The notes below the pieces were generated by a model. It was not told the origin of the DNA and made no database searches. It saw only the letters and a list, made by a program, of their open reading frames with translations. This document shows positions 46,190 to 53,873 of a DNA stretch of 64,000 nt, piece after piece. Where the stretch lies: positions 62,001 through 126,000 of the forward strand of contig NZ_JBBUTK010000003.1 of assembly GCF_039592695.1 (NCBI RefSeq), written 5' to 3'. Position 1 is the first letter of the stretch. Every line of letters begins with the position of its first letter. This stretch comes from Flagellimonas_A sp039592695. GTDB lineage: Bacteria > Bacteroidota > Bacteroidia > Flavobacteriales > Flavobacteriaceae. The position numbers were made by a program, and so were the translations under genes.

Positions 46190-46582
46190 ATGTTAAAAAA
46201 AGGGAATAAACTCTACAGTATTTTAACAGGAAGTTGTCCGCGTTGCCACGAGACCAGCATGTACCAACAAAAGAATCCGTATGTGATTTCTGAGCTTTTT
46301 AAAATGCACGAAACCTGCGCCAATTGCGGATTGAAATATAAAATGGAGCCCTCTTTTTTCTATGGGGCCATGTACGTGAGCTATGCAGTGGGCGTGGCCT
46401 TTGCCGTAGCGGCTTTTATCATATCCTTTTTCTTTTTTGGGGCAGACTTGATTGAGGTCTTTATATCCATTGTGGCCACTTTGGTCGTGTTCTTGCCCGT
46501 CATCATTCGATTGTCTCGAAATATCTGGATCAACTTTTTCGTGAAATACGAGCCCAAAAAAATGTCGAGTCAGGCTTCTTGA
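46190..46582 (+). CDS. DUF983 family membrane protein
   Basis: 130 residues from the ATG at 46190 (MLKKGNKLYSILTGSCPRCH); a TTG six bases earlier is also in frame. A zinc-ribbon is formed by C16-PR-C19 and C43-AN-C46, and is followed by two membrane helices (AVGVAFAVAAFIISFFFFGA and ISIVATLVVFLPVIIRLS). The function is unknown. It converges on, and overlaps by 13 bases, the oxidoreductase gene on the other strand. Confidence 0.88.
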   Translation: MLKKGNKLYSILTGSCPRCHETSMYQQKNPYVISELFKMHETCANCGLKYKMEPSFFYGAMYVSYAVGVAFAVAAFIISFFFFGADLIEVFISIVATLVVFLPVIIRLSRNIWINFFVKYEPKKMSSQAS

Positions 46583-47625
46583 TATTTTGATGTGAAACGA
46601 TTGCTGTTCATTTCCTGATGTACCGTTCCGTTGTTTTCAACAGCTTCATACAGTTGGTGGGATGCATAGGGTGCTATGAGAACTCCCCTCGAACCAAATC
46701 CGTTGAGAACGAACAAGTTTTTGTGTTCTGGATGCCGCCCCACCAAAGGTCTCCTATCCGTTACTGTTGGTCGTACCCCAGCAACATGGTCAATCACCTC
46801 AAAATCACATTTTAGAAAAGTCCGCAGTTTTTTTAGCAATTCTTCTTTGGCTTCTTCAGTGGGCTTATTGGTCTTGTCTTTCCATTTATGTGTAGCTCCG
46901 ATTCTGTACTGGTCATCACCAAGCGGAATGATAAATACCGAGGATTTTATGACGCTCATTTCTTTTAGTTTCGGCGCTTTGATGGTCAGCAATTCCCCTT
47001 TTGTACCGTTTAGCGGCAGGTAGTCAAAAAAGGGGTTGTGCTTTAGCCCGAAGCCTTCTGCAAAGACCACTCTCTTTGCCTTTATCGCCTTGTAGTCAAC
47101 ACCATCTTCATTGATTTTTAAGGTTTGGTGATCAAACCTTTCTTCCACCAGTTTTTCTTCTTGCAACAATAACTTTCTATACACAGTTAGTAATCTTTGG
47201 GTATCTATTCTTCCTGTTTCAAGCACTTCTCCAAATCCGAATGGCGCATCTAAGGATGAATTTTTATTGGGATGGATTTTGGTGGAAAGGAATCGCCTCA
47301 AACCTTGTTTGTCAGCCGCCTCAAACCAACCATTTTGTTCTTCGATGGATGCAAACCGTCGCAGTATGCGCACTTTGAAATCCAGTTTGACGTTAAATTG
47401 TCTTTCAAGCTCGGTATAAAACGGAAGCGCCACGTCAAGCTGCTCGTCGGCCTTCCATGCGAGGGTAAAGCGTTTCAGAATCACCGGATTGTACAGGCCG
47501 CCGGCCACCAAACTGGCCTGCTGTGAAGTGTCAGAAATCACCTTGAATGATTTACTGTTCTTGCGAAGCGTTTCGCTAAAGCAGGTGCCTGCCAATCCCA
47601 ATCCGACTATGAGGTAATCCAACAT
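46570..47625 (-). CDS. DAO-type FAD-dependent oxidoreductase
   Basis: 351 residues. The FAD motif LIVGLGLAGTCFSETL is at the N-terminus, and GVRPTVTDRRPLVGRHPEHK with NGFGSRGVLIAPY is at the C-terminal end, as in the D-amino-acid-oxidase/ThiO/MnmC C-domain superfamily. There is no signal peptide. The substrate is unknown, probably an amino acid or amine. A -7 box lies only four bases before the ATG, so the transcript may be leaderless. It is on the same strand as and downstream of the gldKLMN cluster but has its own promoter-like element. Confidence 0.85.
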   Translation of the reverse strand: MLDYLIVGLGLAGTCFSETLRKNSKSFKVISDTSQQASLVAGGLYNPVILKRFTLAWKADEQLDVALPFYTELERQFNVKLDFKVRILRRFASIEEQNGWFEAADKQGLRRFLSTKIHPNKNSSLDAPFGFGEVLETGRIDTQRLLTVYRKLLLQEEKLVEERFDHQTLKINEDGVDYKAIKAKRVVFAEGFGLKHNPFFDYLPLNGTKGELLTIKAPKLKEMSVIKSSVFIIPLGDDQYRIGATHKWKDKTNKPTEEAKEELLKKLRTFLKCDFEVIDHVAGVRPTVTDRRPLVGRHPEHKNLFVLNGFGSRGVLIAPYASHQLYEAVENNGTVHQEMNSNRFTSKYQEA

Positions 47626-47629
47626 AAGA

Positions 47630-47637
47630 CAAATGTA
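47630..47637 (-). promoter_or_regulatory. -7 promoter element directly before the FAD oxidoreductase start
   Basis: The minus strand reads TACATTTG, an exact TAnnTTTG match, then TCTT and the ATG at 47625. Transcription would begin at or within a few bases of the start codon. Confidence 0.5.
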
Positions 47638-47662
47638 AGTCGTATCGTGAAAACACCCCTAA

Positions 47663-47682
47663 CCCTTCGACTGCGCTCAGGG
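47663..47682 (+). repeat. Dispersed 20-bp intergenic repeat, copy 1
   Basis: CCCTTCGACTGCGCTCAGGG, ending in an imperfect CCCT/AGGG hairpin. The reverse complement of 60108-60127 matches it at 18 of 20 positions, so both belong to one repeat family. It lies between the FAD oxidoreductase gene and the gldN terminator. Confidence 0.6.
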
Positions 47683-47809
47683 TGACAATCCAACAATCAA
47701 ATAATCGAGCATGGGGCAAAAGTAGAGATTTGTGTAGCATTGTTGATACCATCGAGCCTTTTATAAATTCAACGGATTGCTTCGCACTGCTCGCAATTAC
47801 TACTAAAAA

Positions 47810-47839
47810 AAGCGTCCTGGTGTTGCCACCGGGACGCTT
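47810..47839 (-). terminator. Strong terminator of the gldKLMN operon
   Basis: On the minus strand a 13-bp hairpin (one G-U pair, three-base loop) is followed by TTTTTTT. It lies about 30 bases beyond the gldN stop codon. Confidence 0.93.
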
Positions 47840-47867
47840 GTCTTATTGAATTGGAAATTGAATAGGC

Positions 47868-48779
47868 TTAATACGCCCACATATCTTGTTCCCTATCGCG
47901 AATATGCTCTTTGATGCGATTCGCTTCCAACAACTGGAAAAGGGCATTGTCAAAAATGTAATCATCGATTTCACGGTCACCGTGAACATTCTCCTCTTTA
48001 TAGATGACACCGTTGAACCTTCGTGCATTCAACAACATATCAAATGATATGGGCCGTGCAGAATTTTCTTGGTTGTACACCTTGGCATCATGTAGAATCT
48101 GCCTGGCACTAGGGTACCATACCCAAAACAATTCTACCTTGTTTTCGCCTGGGTCTACCGATTCGTCATCAATAAAGTTGACATCTGGCGCCACTGGTGC
48201 AATACCTATCAAACGGTATTTCAATTCACCTTGGCGTTTGTCAAAGTACCAAATACCTTTAACTCGGTACTCTTCAATGTCGGCAGCAGAAATATCCCTA
48301 CGGTTAATGAATTCTTCAGAGATTTGCTCACCGGCATTGTACTGCTCATACCCAAGGTCAGTGGTATCGACTTTTTGAAGGGTCGCCTCCAAATCATCCA
48401 GACCGCCCAACTTTTCGGTAAAATATGAGTCTGTGTACACATCGGTCAACTTGCCATTTCTGATGTTCTTCATCAACACATGGTAGAGCGATCGCCTATC
48501 GGCACCAATACCGATGGTATCGGTAGGATAGTACAACGGAAAGTTGACACGCTCATCAAGGTCGACGATTTCCCATACGGTCTTTGACCAGAGAATATCC
48601 CTGTCGTCAACATAACCATAATCCAAGGGTTTGTCATCATCCATGGCTTTTTGGGCTTCGGTCTTAAGGCCAACCTCTTCAGGCTTCTTGGCATTCAAAA
48701 TGTTTGCCTGTGCCGCCAAAGAAATGGGCAAAAAGCTCAAAGCCGCTACTAGAATTACATTTTTCCAATTCATGATCAT
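47868..48779 (-). CDS. gldN: Gliding motility / type IX secretion protein GldN
   Basis: 303 residues with a signal peptide (VILVAALSFLPISLAAQ). A second ATG two codons in (48773) is an equally good start. Recognisable GldN segments are DRDILWSKTVWEIVDLDERV, NFPLYYPTDTIGIGADRRSL and GIAPVAPDVNFIDDESVDPG. GldN (PorN) forms the periplasmic ring complex with the lipoprotein GldK under the outer membrane and links it to GldM. It starts nine bases after gldM and is the last gene before a strong terminator. Confidence 0.95.
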   Translation of the reverse strand: MIMNWKNVILVAALSFLPISLAAQANILNAKKPEEVGLKTEAQKAMDDDKPLDYGYVDDRDILWSKTVWEIVDLDERVNFPLYYPTDTIGIGADRRSLYHVLMKNIRNGKLTDVYTDSYFTEKLGGLDDLEATLQKVDTTDLGYEQYNAGEQISEEFINRRDISAADIEEYRVKGIWYFDKRQGELKYRLIGIAPVAPDVNFIDDESVDPGENKVELFWVWYPSARQILHDAKVYNQENSARPISFDMLLNARRFNGVIYKEENVHGDREIDDYIFDNALFQLLEANRIKEHIRDREQDMWAY

Positions 48780-48788
48780 CGTATACTA

Positions 48789-50360
48789 TTAGTTTGTAAG
48801 CTCTACCACCACAGGAGATACCTTTTTCAACTTGTAGCTCTTGTTGTTGGTGATGTACGCTTTGATATCAAATATTTGAACCGCATCGCCTCTTCTGGCC
48901 CTCTTCAGCGCAGACTTGGCGCGAGAATCAAGTTTACCGCCATTGACATTGACCGTAGGCTGACCCGGTACTTTGAACTTAAAACCGCTAACTGCAAGGT
49001 TCAGGTCAAAGTCAAAGTCTTCCAACATGGCGCCAATGGTAGAAATCTCAAGGTTTCTTCTAGGCATTTTCACACTACCGGCCTCACCACGAATGGTACC
49101 AGCTGGTCGTGGAATGTCTTTGATACGGAATGTCGCAGGAGTGCTGATTCGAGTTCCATCTGGCAATACACCAGAGGCATTGATGGTAACTTCTCTACCC
49201 GTACCAGGATTCATGATGTATTTGCTACCACTTCTTTTGCTCAAACCAGGAGCAGAAGCTGTAACCTTGTTATCAGGAATACCAGGAATGGATATCGTCA
49301 TTGGGTTAGAAACCCCTCTATATACCACATTCATCTTATCAGCAGCAATAACGGCCGAGTTTGGCTTGTTGATGGTAGAGAACGTATTGTTCACATCAAC
49401 AGGAACTTCGTTACCATCTTGCATGTATGTCAACTGACCTTTCAACTCGTGGTCGCCAGCAGCACCGGCATTGACCAATAGCTTAACACCACCAGCCTCT
49501 AACTGGTAATCCTTGCCCTCGGTCAATTTTCTACCGTCAAGGGTCAAATCAGCCTTCACAGGCTTCGACGTTTTGTCGGTCTTACCAAGAACCAATCCGC
49601 CTTTGAACTGCTCACCAGCATAGAAGACTGATTTTTCAGTATCCAACAGAGTTGAGAAGTTTTTCAAAGAAACGGCAGCGGTCAGGTTGCCTTCCAACAA
49701 TCCTTTCAAGACCTCTTGCTCAGATGCCTTAACATCGGCCTGCAAAGCAGAGATTTTGGTCAAAGAGGCTACCATGGGGTATCCTTCATAGTTGTAGTTC
49801 ATCCAATCAACCTTGACACCATCTCTGATGCGGGTCACTTGTCCGTTTTCATCACCAGTCTCAAAACGGGTCTTTACCGATCCTTTCACATCATCCATAT
49901 TTGCAGGGATGACCTGAAGCATTTTTTCTCGATAATTCTCCAAATTTGACAAGAACTCTTCTCCTTGCGGCGACAATTTATCCCCTTGGAAAAACTTCTG
50001 GTCTAAAAAGTCAGACTTATCCATTACAACATAGTTGTTGGGGTCTTCTTGATCTGCCAACATTTCGTCTTTGAGATTTGACAGATAGTCATAATACTCG
50101 TTCGAAAGTTGTTTTACTTCTTGCGCTTTTTGAAAGAGCGGACCATACTTCAGCTTATCTTCTGAAGCTTTGGTTTCAAGCCCCTCAAAATAGTCAGCGT
50201 TGTTTGCAGTCAATTTTTCGTTAGAAGCTTCAAACTTTTCGTTCATCAAACCGAACGCAGCAAGAACTTCTTTGCTCATATTCAAAGCCAACATCGCGAT
50301 GAAGATCAAATACATAAGATTGATCATCTTCTGACGTGGTGTTTGTTTTCCTGATGCCAT
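48789..50360 (-). CDS. gldM: Gliding motility / type IX secretion protein GldM
   Basis: 523 residues. A single N-terminal membrane helix (KMINLMYLIFIAMLALNMSK) is followed by a long helical bundle and then beta domains (YAGEQFKGGLVLGKTDKTSK, VVYRGVSNPMTISIPGIPDN). GldM (PorM) spans the periplasm and, with GldL, forms the proton-driven motor that powers secretion and gliding. It lies between gldL and gldN with short gaps. Confidence 0.97.
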   Translation of the reverse strand: MASGKQTPRQKMINLMYLIFIAMLALNMSKEVLAAFGLMNEKFEASNEKLTANNADYFEGLETKASEDKLKYGPLFQKAQEVKQLSNEYYDYLSNLKDEMLADQEDPNNYVVMDKSDFLDQKFFQGDKLSPQGEEFLSNLENYREKMLQVIPANMDDVKGSVKTRFETGDENGQVTRIRDGVKVDWMNYNYEGYPMVASLTKISALQADVKASEQEVLKGLLEGNLTAAVSLKNFSTLLDTEKSVFYAGEQFKGGLVLGKTDKTSKPVKADLTLDGRKLTEGKDYQLEAGGVKLLVNAGAAGDHELKGQLTYMQDGNEVPVDVNNTFSTINKPNSAVIAADKMNVVYRGVSNPMTISIPGIPDNKVTASAPGLSKRSGSKYIMNPGTGREVTINASGVLPDGTRISTPATFRIKDIPRPAGTIRGEAGSVKMPRRNLEISTIGAMLEDFDFDLNLAVSGFKFKVPGQPTVNVNGGKLDSRAKSALKRARRGDAVQIFDIKAYITNNKSYKLKKVSPVVVELTN

Positions 50361-50423
50361 GTTTTCTAATTAGAATTAATTAATCTGATTTGGGTTTTTC
50401 GTCGATTTTATTGGTAATTCCAA

Positions 50424-51074
50424 TTAGTTTTTAGACATGGCAGATAGCATACCACCGTATACTCCGTTCAATGAAGAAAGGTTAGATGCCAAAGACTCCA
50501 TTTGGTCTTTCAACGCACCTGCATTCTGCACCACTTCTTCGTTGATTGAAGCTTGACGGCTTGCACTTTCCAATTGAACTTTGTACAAGCTGTTCAAAGA
50601 CTCCATTTGGGCGGCAGCGTGTGACAATTCTTCAGAGTATTTTTTGGTATGCTGGATTGCATCAGTAGTAGGGGCAATGCTTTTGGCAGCACCTTCAAAA
50701 TTCTTGATGCTATCACCCAAGCTAGTGAACAATTGAGAATCAATGTTCGCCTCTTTTAAAAGATCATCCAATTTTCTTGAAAGGATACCTTCAGCTTCTT
50801 TGGCTTGCTTGGCCTCATTTTTGTTTCCTTTAGATTGACCGTTGGCCAATTCAGGATATACCAAAGACCAATCGTACTCGTCGTCTACTGGTTCAAATGC
50901 TGAAATCGCAAAAATAAGTGCTTCGGTAATCAAACCGACCGCTAGAAGCAGACCGCCTGTAAGGGGACCAAACTCCCAATGAAGGATCTTGAACAATGCA
51001 CCGATGATTACCACCGACGCACCAAGGCCATAGGCCATGTTAAACAGTTTTTTTGTTGATTTTGACTGTGCCAT
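50424..51074 (-). CDS. gldL: Gliding motility / type IX secretion motor protein GldL
   Basis: 216 residues. Two N-terminal helices (FNMAYGLGASVVIIGALFKI and LTGGLLLAVGLITEALIFAI) include the conserved acidic residue in the second helix thought to carry protons. A cytoplasmic coiled region rich in Ser, Gln and Glu follows. It forms the inner-membrane motor with GldM. Confidence 0.97.
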   Translation of the reverse strand: MAQSKSTKKLFNMAYGLGASVVIIGALFKILHWEFGPLTGGLLLAVGLITEALIFAISAFEPVDDEYDWSLVYPELANGQSKGNKNEAKQAKEAEGILSRKLDDLLKEANIDSQLFTSLGDSIKNFEGAAKSIAPTTDAIQHTKKYSEELSHAAAQMESLNSLYKVQLESASRQASINEEVVQNAGALKDQMESLASNLSSLNGVYGGMLSAMSKN

Positions 51075-51146
51075 AATTTTAGTTTTAATTAAGTATATAA
51101 ATAAGTATTTGGTTACTGGGTTTGTATAGTGTTCTCAAATAAAAAT

Positions 51147-52520
51147 TTATAATCCATTTCCGTTGGTGGAATCTTCCTCGCCCATATAATCTTGAACGGT
51201 TCTGAATCCGATATAGCTTCTGGCTGAATCTCTGTATTCATAATCGCGTGTACTCACCTGAAGGAAGTATGCAACGTCTTTCCAAGATCCACCCCTAATC
51301 ACTTTTCTTTCATTTTGGCCAGACCCTGCATTCGGGTTCATGGTCGATACAAATTCATAGGCGTTCGGGTTGTAGCTAGAGTTTGTCCACTCTGATACAT
51401 TGCCCGCCATATTGTACAAGTTGAAATCGTTGGGTTCGTAAGATTTGGCCTCTACCGTGTACAAAGCGGCATCAGCTGCATAGTCACCTCGTTGTGGCTT
51501 GAAATTGGCCATGAAACAACCTGTGTCGCTGATCACATAAGGACCACCCCATGGGTACGTGCCCCCTTCGATACCGCCACGGGCCGCATATTCCCACTCG
51601 GCTTCAGTTGGCAACCTGAACTGGTTGACGAACTGCCTGCCACGACTCTTTTGGTCATCGTTCTTGAACTTGGTTCTCCAATTACAGAAAGCCTTGGCCT
51701 GCATCCAGTTCACACCCACGACCGGATAATCACTGTAGGCATCGTGCCAGAAGTAATCGTTGTGCATGGGCTCGTTGTACGAATATTCAAAATCGCGGAT
51801 CCAAACTGTGGTGTCCGGATAGATTTCCAGTTCTTCTTGACGGATGAAGTCGCTACGCTTGCCTGATTTGGCTCGGGCCGCTGCTTCAATATCCATCCAA
51901 TTGTATTTGTACTTCAATTTGGTGACATCAATGGTACGTTGCCCATTGTACGCTTCTTCTTCGGGTAGGTAGATTGAATCCATGACTTCTGCATAGTATT
52001 CATCTGGATAGTCTCCAGTATCCCACACCAAATCAACATCTTTGTCCAACGGCTGGCTTTCGTAATAGTCACCTTCAAGACCGGCATAATTGTCAATCAT
52101 GTACTTTTCATAGACTGAAATTTTTGAAGTGTCGGCACTCTTGAATGCGTACTCTCCAATACCTTCATCTTCAGGACCAAGACCCAATTCATCGGCCAAG
52201 ATGGCCAATTTGGTTCTTACGATAGAATCTTTGACCCACTCAACAAACTGACGGTACTCACTGTTGGTGATTTCGGTATCATCCATATAAAATGAACGCA
52301 CCGTGACCGTTTTGGTCGGAGCATTGAGCACTTTCGCTTGGTCTTCATCGGCTTTACCCATGACAAACGCACCTCTAGGAATCAATTCCATTCCGTAGGG
52401 CTTCTCAGGATACCACTTTTTTCCTTTGACACCCACCAATTCGCCTTTCGATTTTGACTTCGAACCACAACTGGCAAGCAAAAAAACTAGGACTATGGAT
52501 GACAACAATAGCTTTCTCAT
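51147..52520 (-). CDS. gldK: Gliding motility / type IX secretion lipoprotein GldK
   Basis: 457 residues. The SPII signal ends FLLASCGSK. The body is a SUMF1/formylglycine-generating-enzyme-like fold (PRGAFVMGKADEDQ, FYMDDTEITNSEYRQFVEWV, FRLPTEAEWEYAARGGIEGG, NVSEWTNSSYNP, VIRGGSWKDVAYFLQ) used structurally. GldK (PorK) is the outer-membrane-anchored ring partner of GldN. It is the first of the four gld genes and 122 bases after the arginase-like gene. Confidence 0.97.
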   Translation of the reverse strand: MRKLLLSSIVLVFLLASCGSKSKSKGELVGVKGKKWYPEKPYGMELIPRGAFVMGKADEDQAKVLNAPTKTVTVRSFYMDDTEITNSEYRQFVEWVKDSIVRTKLAILADELGLGPEDEGIGEYAFKSADTSKISVYEKYMIDNYAGLEGDYYESQPLDKDVDLVWDTGDYPDEYYAEVMDSIYLPEEEAYNGQRTIDVTKLKYKYNWMDIEAAARAKSGKRSDFIRQEELEIYPDTTVWIRDFEYSYNEPMHNDYFWHDAYSDYPVVGVNWMQAKAFCNWRTKFKNDDQKSRGRQFVNQFRLPTEAEWEYAARGGIEGGTYPWGGPYVISDTGCFMANFKPQRGDYAADAALYTVEAKSYEPNDFNLYNMAGNVSEWTNSSYNPNAYEFVSTMNPNAGSGQNERKVIRGGSWKDVAYFLQVSTRDYEYRDSARSYIGFRTVQDYMGEEDSTNGNGL

Positions 52521-52642
52521 AGTTTAGGTTAAATTATTTCGATTTAAGATTAAAATTGCTTTCGACAATTTTCGCTAATTCCATAACAGGATTTTGAACG
52601 AATTATTGTGCCGTAGCAACTTACTGTCAAAAAAATTTTAAA

Positions 52643-53800
52643 TTAATTGAGCCCTTTCTTGTAGGCCTTTAACCACCGTTCAGGAATTATTTGATTGCAA
52701 GCATCCAGATAGTCCTGTTCGGTGCAAGGTAATAACGCCGCCGAATTCGTTTTAGTATGCTCGGGCAAAATTGAGGGTACCTCAACCCACCACCTTTCGG
52801 TAACATGGCTCTTGAAAAAGGTAAGTTCTTCTGTGTCGGTGGGCACCGTGAACTTGGTGAAATCCTCGTTTTTTGAATCGGGCTTTTCAGTTATTCTGTA
52901 ACTGATGCCCTCAATGAAGTACCAAATCATCTGGGCGGTCAATTGAAATGAAAGCGAAGAATTTTCCATTTCATAGATTCCGAAGAGCATCACCTTGTCG
53001 CTGATACCGGCATATCTGGCGATGGTACAAATTTCACGGCCAGTGAATCCGTTGGGTGAAAAATGCTCTGACAGCCCCATCTCACTGGCGCGTATGGCAC
53101 GGGCATCAAGGCTCACCAGATGCGCACTGCGCAACACAGGCTCCGCCAAGGTGATGTCATTGGCCATCTCACCAAGACGGTACGCATCAAAAAAGAGGCG
53201 CTCCATCAAATCAATTTCTTCTTGGGCATTGAAATAGCTCTGATAGCCTATGTTTGAAAAGTTGAAAAGATTATTGGGCTTGTCGGTTATCAGTCTGCTC
53301 ATGTAAGAATGGGAGGATATCAACTCATCATCCTCACCAAAATCAAATCGACTATCGATTGAGACCAGATTGACCATATCAACGATATCATCAAAAGCGC
53401 GATACGTAGGAAAAGTGATGTCTTGGGTTTCACCTATTATAATAGGTATGATTTTTTCCTCTAAAAGTCCGGCAACAATTTCCTTGACCACAAAATAGGT
53501 ATCCTCGACAGTATTGCCCTCTTCAATGTCGCCGATGTCAATGATGGTGGAATTCCAATTGCCCATCATCAACCGGTACAATTGCATTCGTATGGAATCA
53601 ATATCGAGACGCTCTATTCTCTTTACAAAAGCATTTCGAGACTCCAGAACGCCAAAAATGGCCACCGAAGCATTGGCAAATACCGGTAGCCCTTCTTTTT
53701 TGGTATGCTTATAAATGTTTTTTCCCAAGGATTGCGGCGGTAAGAACTCGGTGAAGGCAAGGACTTTGTCTTTGACCGGAACCAAGAAATCGAATGCCAT
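52643..53800 (-). CDS. Arginase/formimidoylglutamase-fold protein with degraded metal site
   Basis: 385 residues. The overall pattern matches the ureohydrolase family (VAIFGVLESRNAF, IIPIIIGETQDITFPTYRAF, LVSIDSRFDFGE, LVSLDARAIRASEM). The three metal-binding motifs are altered: the GG-D/G-H-S region is GETQD at 123-127, DAHxD is DSRFD at 149-153, and SxDxDxxDP is SLDARAIRA at 230-238. Most manganese ligands are therefore missing and catalysis as a ureohydrolase is doubtful. The gene sits between topA and gldK. A structural or gliding-related role is possible, but that is inference. Confidence 0.82.
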   Translation of the reverse strand: MAFDFLVPVKDKVLAFTEFLPPQSLGKNIYKHTKKEGLPVFANASVAIFGVLESRNAFVKRIERLDIDSIRMQLYRLMMGNWNSTIIDIGDIEEGNTVEDTYFVVKEIVAGLLEEKIIPIIIGETQDITFPTYRAFDDIVDMVNLVSIDSRFDFGEDDELISSHSYMSRLITDKPNNLFNFSNIGYQSYFNAQEEIDLMERLFFDAYRLGEMANDITLAEPVLRSAHLVSLDARAIRASEMGLSEHFSPNGFTGREICTIARYAGISDKVMLFGIYEMENSSLSFQLTAQMIWYFIEGISYRITEKPDSKNEDFTKFTVPTDTEELTFFKSHVTERWWVEVPSILPEHTKTNSAALLPCTEQDYLDACNQIIPERWLKAYKKGLN

Positions 53801-53829
53801 TTCAGCGTCTGTTTGAGGGGTTGCTATTT

Positions 53830-53837
53830 CAAAAATA
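53830..53837 (-). promoter_or_regulatory. Possible -7 promoter element before the arginase-like gene
   Basis: The minus strand reads TATTTTTG, an exact TAnnTTTG match, 29 bases before the ATG at 53800. The nearest TTG upstream is 13 bases away, shorter than usual. It may give the arginase-gldKLMN genes a promoter separate from topA. Confidence 0.4.
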
Positions 53838-53873
53838 GCCTATAAAACTACAATCAGGAAACTCTTTTGAAGA

